Of a stretch of 63,930 nt of DNA, positions 1 to 8,317 are shown piece after piece. Position numbers and translations under genes: made by a program. Source of the stretch: Drouetiella hepatica Uher 2000/2452 (GTDB taxonomy: Bacteria; Cyanobacteriota; Cyanobacteriia; Elainellales; Elainellaceae). The stretch spans positions 1-63,930 of the forward strand of contig JAHHHD010000030.1 in the NCBI GenBank assembly GCA_019359505.1. The letters run 5' to 3'. The notes below the pieces were generated by a model. It saw nothing but the letters and a program-made list of their open reading frames with translations. It did not search any database and was not told the DNA's origin. Positions within the stretch are counted from its first letter, which is position 1. Each line of letters opens with the position of its first letter.

Positions 1-85
1 AAAAACAAAAAAAAAAAAAAATTTCTTCCCTTTTTTTTTTTTTTTTCCCCCCCCCCCCCCCCCCCCCCCCCACTTCCAAAAAACT
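1..85. other. Low-complexity homopolymer runs at contig edge
   Basis: Successive runs of A, then T, then about 26 C, unlike anything else in the window and ending abruptly before ordinary sequence. This looks like an assembly or read-end artefact rather than genomic sequence. Confidence 0.75.
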
Positions 86-110
86 ATTGGGTTTTATTTC
101 GTACACGATC

Positions 111-1394
111 CTAAGCGCTGATAGTGGGCTTATACATGACTTCTCGCACGGCAGTCATTCCAGCCACCAGTTTATCCATTTCCTCGCGGGTATGTCTGGC
201 GTTGGCGGTGATCCGAATCCGCGGCTTAGCAATAAACCAGATCGGCGAAACCCAAATGCCATGATCGTAGATCAGCTTTCGGGCAAACAGTTTGGGATTG
301 AGATCGGGCGGCAGCAGCACCGGAACAACGTTAGTTTCACCGATCGCTTCAAAATCATGCTCCACCATGCGCGATCGCAAATATCGCGTATTCTCTTGCA
401 GCCGCTCCACCAGTTCAGGACGGCGGCGCACCTGGCGAATGCTTTCAAGTGCGGCGGCAGCCAACGGCGGCGCGAGTGAACAGGTGCCGATCGAGGTAGG
501 GGAGACGTTCAGCAGCGGTTTCAATTCCTCAATGTGAGTGCTGATGGACGCGCCCACCGATGCGCCAAACTTCGAGAAGGTGGTCATGATCAGCGGAATC
601 ACGCCCCGCTCGATTACCTGCTGCGGCAGAATACCGAAATGTTCGTAAATGCCGCGCCCGGTTGCGCCGATCGATCCGCTGGCGTGCGCCTCATCCATCA
701 GCAGAACGCTACCGGGATAATCTGACAAGATGTCAATCATCTGGGGCAGAGGAGCAATGTCGCCATCCATAGAGAACACTGCATCAGAAACCACCAGGAT
801 GCGATCGTCCGGGCGGGCATAGCGCTGAAGCTTGCGGGTCAAGTCTTCCATGTCGCAGTGGCGATAGGCGCGCACCCGTACTCGCGGGCTGTGACCGAAC
901 AATTTGCCCGATCGCGTTCCAGCATTGGCGATTGCCGAGACAATGCAGCCGTGATTCAAAACATCCGTCAAAATCAGCGTTTCGCGGGTGTGCTGAAAGC
1001 CAGGAACGGGAATCGCCAGATGGCAGAAGGCATCCATGAGCGCCTGCATTGCCATCCAGGCATTCAAAAAGAGCTGCGTATGGGGCAGGTGCTTAAAGGC
1101 TGAAATTTCTGCTTCAAGCTGTCGGTGCAGATCAATGCGACCGCTCAAAACCGACGTAGAGCTATTGGAAGTGCCGTATTGCAAAATGGCATCGATCGCT
1201 GCCTGCTGCACCGCTTTGTTTTGGACAAGTCCTAGAACATCATTGGTACAAAAAGTCAGAACGGTTCGACGAACACCCGTTTCTGCCTCTTCGATTTCAA
1301 CCAGATTTCCCTCTTTCATCCCATGGCAGAGATACTCATCGGGGGCTAGTCCGCTCTCATACCAGCGCTGAACATATTCCTTAACAACTTGCAC
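111..1394 (-). CDS. Alpha-oxoamine synthase family PLP enzyme
   Basis: A fold-type I PLP enzyme of 427 residues in the alpha-oxoamine synthase family (8-amino-7-oxononanoate synthase, serine palmitoyltransferase, CqsA). Family members condense an acyl thioester with an amino acid, losing CO2. Visible signatures are DVLNHG (His148 stacks on PLP), MDEAHASG (Asp234, His237) and TTFSKFGAS with Lys275 as the Schiff-base lysine. The start is a GTG with GAGGAG about ten bases upstream. Length is slightly above the ~390 of BioF, and FSKFG replaces the usual LGKA-type context, so biotin synthesis is not the obvious role. The Rieske gene upstream on the same strand and the nearby GH3 ligase suggest lipid or specialised metabolism (inference). 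Confidence 0.85.
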   Translation of the reverse strand: MQVVKEYVQRWYESGLAPDEYLCHGMKEGNLVEIEEAETGVRRTVLTFCTNDVLGLVQNKAVQQAAIDAILQYGTSNSSTSVLSGRIDLHRQLEAEISAFKHLPHTQLFLNAWMAMQALMDAFCHLAIPVPGFQHTRETLILTDVLNHGCIVSAIANAGTRSGKLFGHSPRVRVRAYRHCDMEDLTRKLQRYARPDDRILVVSDAVFSMDGDIAPLPQMIDILSDYPGSVLLMDEAHASGSIGATGRGIYEHFGILPQQVIERGVIPLIMTTFSKFGASVGASISTHIEELKPLLNVSPTSIGTCSLAPPLAAAALESIRQVRRRPELVERLQENTRYLRSRMVEHDFEAIGETNVVPVLLPPDLNPKLFARKLIYDHGIWVSPIWFIAKPRIRITANARHTREEMDKLVAGMTAVREVMYKPTISA

Positions 1395-1762
1395 AGTAAA
1401 CTACTCCTCTCACCTTCTTTTCAGGTCACTTAAAATGCTCTAGCTCAACAGCAGATGTCTCGGTAGGGTTAGATGCCCGATTGAGTTCAACGCCAGATGA
1501 GAGAGAGATGCACAACTGTGATTTCGTCCACAGCTACGATTTTGCTGCTGCGGCTTTTCCACTGAAACAGATAACTTCTGCAACCCCTGGCGCGAACCCA
1601 GCAAAAGCAGAAAATATATGCCCAACTCTCCCATGAATGAACCATCCCGAATGCCATTGCTGGTACAGTTACGCTACAGTCACACTCATAAAGATCGTGT
1701 TTTAACTTACGTTATTTCAGAAAAATAATCAAATTTAGAAATTACTTTAGACTGTTATTCGC
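1395..1762. other. Intergenic gap, 368 bp
   Basis: Lies between two minus-strand genes. It holds the GAGGAG ribosome site of the downstream gene. I see no convincing gene, RNA or repeat; a 64-codon minus-strand reading frame here has no recognisable features. Confidence 0.5.
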
Positions 1763-2947
1763 TCACCGTGTAACGCCTCCCACAGCTTGCTCTGACTTAA
1801 CCGCGGGCAGGTTTTCAGCTTGAGGTAGGTCTCCAGCGCTAGGAGCGTCTTCAGATGACTGAGAGCCTGTAGGGCGATGGGAGCTGGGCGACCCCCCCGG
1901 TTGTTGACTGAACTGCTCATATTGCCGAACGATCAGCCGCTGAAGCGCAATAATGGCAGGATTAATTTCCACATAGCGCCGCCGCGGATTCTTGAGATAG
2001 GTTTGCTGTTCGCTCTCCATCATGTCAACATCCTGATCGAGGAACCGTTGCAGCAAAAATTTGGGAATTGCCCAGCTCAAAATAGGTCTTAGCGATCGCA
2101 GCACCCACTTCGGCAGCCGCACCTTGAAGAAAAACAGCGCAAAAGATCGGCTTTCGACAGGGCTGATGGGCAGCCGCATCAGATACAGCGCCGAAATGCC
2201 CTGAAGAGAAGTCGCGTAGTGGGGATAGCTGTACTGAATGGCGATCGGCAAAGTTGTCACTTGGTCAGCGCGATCGGTCAGCCCCAAAAACTTCGCCATG
2301 TGACCCTTGTAGGAAACCTGATACTCGGCGCGAACCATAGATTCGGTTTCCTTCAGATCTGTCAAGACGGGATCAAACCAGCCTTGCAAATCCTCATGGA
2401 GGAAGCCGTGAAACACATCCATGGCGTTTTCATTGCAAATTGAGAAGTGTGCCTTGAAATGCGCCGTCACCGGAACCATCAGCCAGTCTGGATCTTCAAA
2501 CTCCCTCGCTTCAGGGAGTGGCTGAAGGTCAGACAAAGCCCGATCGCCCGGAAACACCCAAACTAAGCCATATTTTTCTTGAATGGGGAAGGTGCGCGCT
2601 TGGGCACAGGGCAGCTTTTGAGTCTTGGGTAGGTAAGGAATGTTGACGCATTCGCCTGTACTGCCGCTAAACTCCCAGCCGTGGTAGGGGCAGGCGAGGT
2701 GAGTGCCATGAACCTTCCCCTTGTGCAGCTCTACGCCTCGGTGGGGGCAGGCATTTTCTAGGGCGTGCAGGTGTCCTTCAGCATCGCGGTAGACAGCAAT
2801 TGCCTGATGCCAGATCACCACAGGCACAATTTTGTTGGGCTGAAAGCGATCGCTCCATCCTACGGGATACCAGTAGTTTGGGTTAATTCCCACCTCCCGG
2901 ATTTTATTTTGGACGGTTTGCCCCCTGAGTGCGGTTGCCAATTCCAT
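1763..2947 (-). CDS. Rieske non-heme iron oxygenase
   Basis: 394-residue oxygenase alpha-subunit-type protein. The Rieske [2Fe-2S] ligands are complete: CPHRG (Cys67, His69) and CPYHGW (Cys86, His89). The mononuclear iron site follows as NENAMDVFHGFLH (Asp177, His180, His184). The C-terminal segment with DVDMMESEQ resembles the PaO/chlorophyllide-oxygenase-like branch common in cyanobacteria more than classical aromatic dioxygenases. The last ~60 residues are a Pro/Ser/Gly-rich tail. It needs an electron donor such as ferredoxin; none is adjacent. Substrate unknown. It is divergent from the GH3 gene across a 500-bp gap. Confidence 0.88.
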   Translation of the reverse strand: MELATALRGQTVQNKIREVGINPNYWYPVGWSDRFQPNKIVPVVIWHQAIAVYRDAEGHLHALENACPHRGVELHKGKVHGTHLACPYHGWEFSGSTGECVNIPYLPKTQKLPCAQARTFPIQEKYGLVWVFPGDRALSDLQPLPEAREFEDPDWLMVPVTAHFKAHFSICNENAMDVFHGFLHEDLQGWFDPVLTDLKETESMVRAEYQVSYKGHMAKFLGLTDRADQVTTLPIAIQYSYPHYATSLQGISALYLMRLPISPVESRSFALFFFKVRLPKWVLRSLRPILSWAIPKFLLQRFLDQDVDMMESEQQTYLKNPRRRYVEINPAIIALQRLIVRQYEQFSQQPGGSPSSHRPTGSQSSEDAPSAGDLPQAENLPAVKSEQAVGGVTR

Positions 2948-3346
2948 GCTGTAGCCTGCTGCCGATAAATTTACTGCGATCTGCTGCGATCGATGGGTTC
3001 TATCTAAATGCCCTTGACGGTTTCATCCTTGACGGTTTTGCATTGAGCTAAGTTCCATACTGTAACGCAATCGTGGGTAATTCAGTTAGTGCCCTAACTT
3101 CCCAGGATGACCTGTTTTCTGGATGACTCAGCAACGCAATTGCCCAACTGTGTAAACAATTGCTAATGGGAGACACTTTACTATGAACAAGAGGAGTCTG
3201 AATAGAGGAATAAATCAAAAGCCGAACAGGCAGGCAGCCGAAAGACTGAATGAGCAACCATGGTACGGTTTTGAAAGTTTCGTAGTTTGAAATATTTTTC
3301 TAGGGTACTTGCCCTAAAACGCGGCATTGCTTAATCTGAGTACAAA

Positions 3347-3383
3347 TTTTTTGAGAGGGTCGCGGAGTGACCCTCTCAAAAAA
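3347..3383. repeat. Hairpin with GGA triloop
   Basis: Arms of 17 bp with one G-T pair, loop GGA closed by C-G. The T6 run is on the 5' side and the A6 run on the 3' side, which is the wrong order for an intrinsic terminator. Member of the dispersed GNA-loop hairpin family. Confidence 0.8.
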
Positions 3384-3417
3384 GTTTATATATGAGAACC
3401 AGCAAAGCCAAAACGCC

Positions 3418-3447
3418 AGGGATTGAAATTTTAGGGATTGAAATTTT
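3418..3447. repeat. 15-bp tandem duplication x2
   Basis: Two exact copies of agggattgaaatttt, ending two bases before the preferred ATG of the GH3 gene. Each copy carries an AGGGA that could serve as ribosome site, and the second copy creates an in-frame TTG at 3438. Confidence 0.9.
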
Positions 3448-3449
3448 GG

Positions 3450-5189
3450 ATGACTAATTTACTGCTGTCGGCAATGGCTACATTTGCCCAATATGCCAAA
3501 AATGATTTTGTTCGCAAAACGCGTCAGCCGATGGCAGTGCAGGAGCGATTTTTGCAAAAGCTGCTCCAAATTCAGCAGGGCACAGCATTAGGGCAGCAGT
3601 TTGGCTTGGGTGAGATTCGGACGATCGCCCAGTTTCAGGAGCAGGTGCCAATCTGGTCTTATGCCGAGTATGAGCCTTATACGCAGCGAGTCGTAAAGGG
3701 TGAACCGAACGTGCTGACTGCTGATCCGGTGGTCTTTATTAACCTGACAAGCGGCACGACGGGTAAGCAAAAAATGGTGCCTGTGACCCATCGGTTTAGT
3801 CGATCGCTGGGGAAGTCTAACACTGTGAGTTTGGGTTTTGCGGTGGAGGCGATGCGATCGCGTTCCATCGGCTCCAGCAAGGCTTCGCGGCTGGAATTTG
3901 GCAAGGTGCTGTCTACCAACTTTGTCGGCATAGAGGGAAAGACGGAAGCAGGCATTGATTTTGGTCCTGTGACGGTGGGCAGCTATCGCATCAACCGCTT
4001 TATCTGCGAACAGACCTTTGCGCAACCTTTTACAGCAATGGAAATTGCTAACATTGACAGCCGCCACTATGTTTGTCTGCTGTTTGCGCTCTGCAATCCT
4101 CAAATGCGGGGCATCAGCGCCAATTTCCCCATGCTGGTTTTGCGCACCTGTCAGTACCTAGAGCAGTATGCTGAAGCGCTAATTGAGGATATTGAGCGAG
4201 GAACGATCGCATCCTGGTTAACGATCGCTCCTGAGATCCGCGTACCGTTGGAGCGCCAATGGTCAGCTCACCCCAAACGCGCTCAAGAACTGCGGCAAAT
4301 CTTGCGATCGCAGGGCAAACTTACCCCAAAATTGGCGTGGTCAAAGCTGTCTTTTGTGGGCACGGCCAGAGGGGGCACGTCGGATTTTTATTTCGAGCGT
4401 TTCCCAGATTATTTTGGCGACACGCTGCAATTTGGCGGCGTTTACGGCACGGCTGAAGGCACTTTTGCCATCTGCCATGACTTCAATGCGGACGGCAGCA
4501 TTTTGTCGCTAGAGAGCGGCTTCTATGAGTTTATTCCTGAAGATCAGTGGGATGCAGAACACCCGAAAACGCTGTTACCCGAAGAGCTAAAGGTGGGCGA
4601 TCGCTATCGCATTCTCGTTACCAGCTACAGCGGCTTCTATCGCTATGACATTGGCGATGTGATCGAAGTAGTGGGCTTTTACGAGCAAACGCCGATGATT
4701 ATCTTCCGGCATCGACGAGGAGGGCTACTATCTTCCGTTACCGAGAAAACAACGGAGTTCCACGCCGTGCAGACCTTGCAAGCCCTGCAGCAAGAATTTG
4801 GTCTGAAGCTAGAGGATTTTTGCATTACGCTGGCGACGGATGAGTTTCCCTCTGGCTATTGGGTCAATATTGAACTGCCGACGGGCGAAACGCTGGATAA
4901 TTCGCAGGCTTTTCTCATGCGGTTTGATCACTGGATGGGCGAGTTCAACAGTCGCTATGCCGTGATGCGATCGTCTCAGATTCCAACTCCTCGTCTGCGG
5001 ATTTTGGCTCCCGGTAGCTTTGCGATCGTCCGGCAGCGACAGCTGCAGCGGGGAACCTCTGAGTCGCAGCTCAAGATTCCCCACATCAGCGAAGATCGGC
5101 GTTTTCTAGAAGGGCTAGAGGTTGTAACAGAGGTGCAGCTACCCGCAGATTTAGCAGGTCGTCTAAGCCAGATTAGAACATCTGGATAA
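3450..5189 (+). CDS. GH3 family acyl-acid-amido synthetase-like protein
   Basis: 579-residue protein of the GH3 (JAR1/FIN219) superfamily. In plants these adenylate jasmonate, auxin or benzoate and conjugate them to amino acids; bacterial members have mostly unknown substrates. Visible motifs are the ATP loop NLTSGTTGKQKMVP (about residues 98-111), GGVYGTAEG near the middle and YRYDIGDVIEV (the Y-x-x-D-hinge type). The ATG at 3450 is preferred because MTNLLL matches how family members begin and because the in-frame TTG at 3438 lies in a duplicated stretch. The 3' end overlaps the convergent cupin gene by 17 bp. Together with the alpha-oxoamine synthase, Rieske and cupin genes it suggests an amide-type metabolite (inference). 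Confidence 0.88.
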   Translation: MTNLLLSAMATFAQYAKNDFVRKTRQPMAVQERFLQKLLQIQQGTALGQQFGLGEIRTIAQFQEQVPIWSYAEYEPYTQRVVKGEPNVLTADPVVFINLTSGTTGKQKMVPVTHRFSRSLGKSNTVSLGFAVEAMRSRSIGSSKASRLEFGKVLSTNFVGIEGKTEAGIDFGPVTVGSYRINRFICEQTFAQPFTAMEIANIDSRHYVCLLFALCNPQMRGISANFPMLVLRTCQYLEQYAEALIEDIERGTIASWLTIAPEIRVPLERQWSAHPKRAQELRQILRSQGKLTPKLAWSKLSFVGTARGGTSDFYFERFPDYFGDTLQFGGVYGTAEGTFAICHDFNADGSILSLESGFYEFIPEDQWDAEHPKTLLPEELKVGDRYRILVTSYSGFYRYDIGDVIEVVGFYEQTPMIIFRHRRGGLLSSVTEKTTEFHAVQTLQALQQEFGLKLEDFCITLATDEFPSGYWVNIELPTGETLDNSQAFLMRFDHWMGEFNSRYAVMRSSQIPTPRLRILAPGSFAIVRQRQLQRGTSESQLKIPHISEDRRFLEGLEVVTEVQLPADLAGRLSQIRTSG

Positions 5190-6165
5190 TCTCCTTGATT
5201 TTTTGCTGGCGATCGCGGCTCAAAAACGCCATTACCAGGCTAAATCCTACGTTTGGCAAGGCGCAGGTGCTGCCCAAAAACGCTCGCCATCGCGGCCAGG
5301 ATAGCAGGGCGCGACGCGGCGGAACTTGCCAAAAGCGGTTGAGGGAGCAAACCATCTCGTCGCCTAATGCTGTCACCTCGTGCCACCAGCCAGCAGGAAT
5401 ATAGAGAACTTCTCCCGGCTCCAGCACTAGGTCATAGCGATCGCCCATGGCATGGCGCAGCTTCGGAAACGCCTCAAAATCTGGGTGATTGGGATAGACG
5501 CGACTAAACCACGATCGCACCCGCATCCCGTGCCGCAGATGCACATAAAACGGAAAAGGATAGAGATTTGCGGTCTGGGCAGGTGGAAACAGCACAATTT
5601 GCTTAGAGCCGTGGAGCTGGATTAGCGTGCCATCTGTCGGGTCGTAGTGCAGGCATTCCGTATGTCCGCCAGGACCTACCCACAGGTTTAGGGCGCTAGC
5701 GGGTTGCTGCAACCCCAAGGTTTCAAAATGAGCCGCGATTGCCTCTACCGCTTCCGTGTTTGCTAATGGCGTATTGTGAATGGGGCACTTGGCTAAATAA
5801 ATATCCTGTGCCTGTGCTTCTCCCGATCGCAACAGCTCAGCATAGTCGAGAAACGATCGGCTCTCTGGCGGTACGCCACTGCCGATATTCGTCCAAGTGC
5901 GCTTGTCTTGCTGATAGCGTTGTTTTCCGTAGCGCCGCAGCAGAAATTCTTGTTGATTGAGCTTTTCAGACAGGTAGTTTAGCGTCCAGTCTTGCTCTGA
6001 CGAAATCATGCCCGTGAGGATGACCGGAACTCCGGGTTTTCGGTAGCGTCGAATAAACAGGTCAGGCGTGAGAGCCGCGATCGAGATCTTGGAAATCTCA
6101 GAGGATGACCGGGGTAAAGGCAGCTCTGAAAGCTGATTGGGAGAATGAATAGGCTCTGGTCTCAT
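5173..6165 (-). CDS. JmjC-like cupin (Cupin_8) 2-oxoglutarate oxygenase
   Basis: 330 residues with a C-terminal half typical of Cupin_8/JmjC-like Fe(II)/2-oxoglutarate hydroxylases. The iron triad is visible as HYD (His173, Asp175) and GWWHEV (His262); Lys188 in HGSKQIVLFPP is in the position that binds 2-oxoglutarate. The N-terminal segment KPGVPVILTGM is also typical. Family members hydroxylate proteins, RNA or small molecules; the target here cannot be read from sequence. Convergent with, and overlapping by 17 bp, the GH3 gene, so the two transcripts are complementary at their ends. Confidence 0.87.
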   Translation of the reverse strand: MRPEPIHSPNQLSELPLPRSSSEISKISIAALTPDLFIRRYRKPGVPVILTGMISSEQDWTLNYLSEKLNQQEFLLRRYGKQRYQQDKRTWTNIGSGVPPESRSFLDYAELLRSGEAQAQDIYLAKCPIHNTPLANTEAVEAIAAHFETLGLQQPASALNLWVGPGGHTECLHYDPTDGTLIQLHGSKQIVLFPPAQTANLYPFPFYVHLRHGMRVRSWFSRVYPNHPDFEAFPKLRHAMGDRYDLVLEPGEVLYIPAGWWHEVTALGDEMVCSLNRFWQVPPRRALLSWPRWRAFLGSTCALPNVGFSLVMAFLSRDRQQKIKEIIQMF

Positions 6166-6346
6166 AGATTGACAGATTGGCGATCGGGGAGCTTTTTGTT
6201 CGATACCAAAATATTAGAAAACCCCTCTCAATTTATGAGACTGACCTGAGAAAGATTTAACTAGGACACCGCTCACCACTGTCCTAAGCCGCCTGTTCTA
6301 AAGTCACCAAATCGCGTATTTTTGAGATTCACTCTTAGGATGTTCT

Positions 6347-7555
6347 ATGTCTTCTGTCAGTAGGGGATTTTCAGCTCAAATGATGAAATTTGCTTCGCAA
6401 GAGCGGTTTCACCAATTTTTAATCCTGCTGGCAGCAGGCTGCCTCACCACCATGACAGGTGGCATTGTCTCGCCTATCTTGCCCGAAATGGTGCAAGAGC
6501 TATCGCTAGATCCCAAGTGGGCAGGCATCTTGGTCAGCATCCATGCCCTAACGAGCGCGATCATGACGCCTGTGATGGGTATTGTTGCCGATCGCATTGG
6601 CAAGCTTAAGGTGTTAATTCCCTGCCTTCTGCTCTACGCGCTGTTCGGGATTGCCACTGCCTTTGTCACGACGTTTCCTCTGCTTTTAGTAAGCCGTGGG
6701 CTGCTGGGTATGGCAAGCGGCGGCGTTGCGGCTGCCACGATCGGCTTGCTGGGCAGCATGTATGACGGAGAGCAGCGATCGCGCATCTTGGGCTATGCCA
6801 CTAGCGTGATGACGACCTCGGCGGTTTTCTTTCCTCTACTTGGGGGATGGGTGGGCGGTTATAACTGGCACTACGCCTTCTACTTGTATGGGTTAGCGAT
6901 TCCTTTAATCGCGTTCGCTTTACTGGTTTTGAGAGAGCCTCAGACCCCATCAGATTCTCTGTTAAAGATGAATCAAGCCAGTTTAGGCAAAGTTCTGCTC
7001 AAGCCCGATATCTTGCAAATCTATTTGTACATTGCGATCGCTGCCGTTACGGTCTACGCTGTTGTCATTTACACGCCGCTGTATCTCAAAAGTGCCATCA
7101 ATGCTGATCCGGTGCTCAATGGCTTTGTATTAGCGGTGCGTCTAGTGGGCGCGGCTCTGGTTTCGGCAATTGGAGCCAGCCGCCTTGCCCGCAGGATGGG
7201 AGCCAACTGGGCGATCGCCTTTGGCTTTAGCCTGATGGGGATGACAGTCGCCACTATTCCTTTACTCACAGATATCTATCTAATTGTGGTGACTGCCATT
7301 CTGTTTGGCATTGGTTTTGGCATCATCACACCCAACCTCTACGATGCCCTGGCAGAGCGATCGCCTAACGAGCTAAGAGCCAGCGTGTTGGCGATCGGCA
7401 CTGGGTTCAATTCCTTAGGGCAGTTTCTCTCGCCTGTGGCACTGGGGCCAATTTGGAAGTTTGCGGGTTTGCCCAGCGTATTTTATATTGCGGGTGGGTT
7501 TGCCATGATTGCCAGTGTGCTTAGCCTGATGCAGGGAAAGAGGCGATCGGCGTAG
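6347..7555 (+). CDS. MFS transporter
   Basis: 402-residue hydrophobic protein with about twelve predicted membrane segments. The loop between TM2 and TM3 carries GIVADRIGKLKVL, the major-facilitator A-motif. It resembles drug/metabolite efflux members (DHA type). It could export the product of the neighbouring oxygenase/ligase genes, but that is positional inference only. The 5' region of 181 bp separates it from the divergent cupin gene. Confidence 0.87.
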   Translation: MSSVSRGFSAQMMKFASQERFHQFLILLAAGCLTTMTGGIVSPILPEMVQELSLDPKWAGILVSIHALTSAIMTPVMGIVADRIGKLKVLIPCLLLYALFGIATAFVTTFPLLLVSRGLLGMASGGVAAATIGLLGSMYDGEQRSRILGYATSVMTTSAVFFPLLGGWVGGYNWHYAFYLYGLAIPLIAFALLVLREPQTPSDSLLKMNQASLGKVLLKPDILQIYLYIAIAAVTVYAVVIYTPLYLKSAINADPVLNGFVLAVRLVGAALVSAIGASRLARRMGANWAIAFGFSLMGMTVATIPLLTDIYLIVVTAILFGIGFGIITPNLYDALAERSPNELRASVLAIGTGFNSLGQFLSPVALGPIWKFAGLPSVFYIAGGFAMIASVLSLMQGKRRSA

Positions 7556-7566
7556 GCTCTGGCATT

Positions 7567-7663
7567 ATGGCATTACGTAATTGAGTTGGGACGAGTTATT
7601 TTTTGAGAGCCGCGCGGAGCGCGGCTCTCAAAAAATAACTTATTAGAAAAAATAACTTATTAG
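7567..7663. repeat. Leader plus 22-bp GGA-loop hairpin plus 17-bp duplication
   Basis: A 28-bp leader (7567-7594) recurs at 24062-24089. A perfect 22-bp stem (7594-7615 with 7619-7640) follows, with loop GGA closed by C-G. The end of the right arm and what follows is tandemly duplicated: 7630-7646 is identical to 7647-7663. Located between convergent genes. Confidence 0.9.
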
Positions 7664-7687
7664 ATCTGGCGCTACGCGCTCAGATCT
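7662..7687. repeat. Short hairpin with TAC/GTA loop
   Basis: agatctg-gcgc and gcgc-t-cagatct pair around TAC, which is GTA on the minus strand, closed by C-G. A single unpaired t lies in the right arm. It abuts the larger hairpin just upstream. Confidence 0.7.
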
Positions 7688-7693
7688 CTGGAT

Positions 7694-8281
7694 TTAATCC
7701 TCAGACTTTAATCCCCAAACCTTGCTGAGCTGCAATTCAAATCCGGGAAGAAGATTTTCACCTGAAAGCGTTACAGGTAATTCTAGAATCTCAGCGGGTT
7801 GATCCATCCGATAAATTTCTACCCTTCGCTGTTGCGGATCAATTAGCCAGCCAAGCTGGACTCCGTTGTCCAAATACTCCTGCATCTTGACTTGCAATAT
7901 TGCCAGATCGTCGCTACTAGAACGTAGCTCTACTACAAAATCAGGCGCAATGGATGAAAACGCGTAGCGCTGCTGTTCTTCAGTGAGATTATTCCAACGT
8001 TCTTTGACAATCCAGGCCGCATCGGGCGATCGCACTGCACCGTTCGGTAAAGTAAAGCCCGCAGAGGAGTCAAAAACAATGCCTAGTTCTGTGCGATCGT
8101 TCCAATTCCAAAGCTGCGCGGTTAGCCCAGAGTTTTGCTTTCCTGTCCAGAAGTAAGTGGGCGACATGGCAATGACTTCTCCATTAGCCGTCAATTCCAG
8201 ACGTAAGTTTGGGTTGGCTTGGCAAATTTCCTGAAACTTCTCAGCGGTGATCCGAGGAATTCTGATGCCTAGAGTCGTCAT
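7694..8281 (-). CDS. Uma2 family (DUF820) putative endonuclease
   Basis: 195-residue protein of the Uma2 family, a PD-(D/E)xK-fold group strongly expanded in cyanobacteria. Visible core: RSPDAAWI (Asp near residue 99), PDFVVELRSSSDDLA and the following LGWLIDP strand. Function in the cell is unproven; many copies are scattered per genome and are thought to be selfish or accessory nucleases. The start has GAGGA about eight bases upstream, inside a duplicated 16-bp unit shared with the 3' end of the upstream gene. Confidence 0.88.
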   Translation of the reverse strand: MTTLGIRIPRITAEKFQEICQANPNLRLELTANGEVIAMSPTYFWTGKQNSGLTAQLWNWNDRTELGIVFDSSAGFTLPNGAVRSPDAAWIVKERWNNLTEEQQRYAFSSIAPDFVVELRSSSDDLAILQVKMQEYLDNGVQLGWLIDPQQRRVEIYRMDQPAEILELPVTLSGENLLPGFELQLSKVWGLKSED

Positions 8282-8285
8282 ATCA

Positions 8286-8317
8286 ATGTCCTCATCGCGT
8301 CATGTCCTCATCGCGTC
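8286..8317. repeat. 16-bp tandem duplication x2 over a stop codon
   Basis: atgtcctcatcgcgtc occurs twice in exact tandem. The TGA stop of the minus-strand AspH-like gene lies in one copy and the ribosome site of the Uma2 gene in the other. Confidence 0.9.

Larger units (their letters stand above)
2948..3449. other. Divergent intergenic region, 502 bp
   Basis: Must hold the promoters of the Rieske and GH3 genes. It contains a long hairpin at 3347-3383 and a 15-bp tandem duplication at 3418-3447; otherwise nothing is recognised. Confidence 0.5.

Noticed and set aside
1440-1634. 64-codon minus-strand frame
   Set aside because: No recognisable motif, poor start and composition like non-coding sequence; treated as intergenic.
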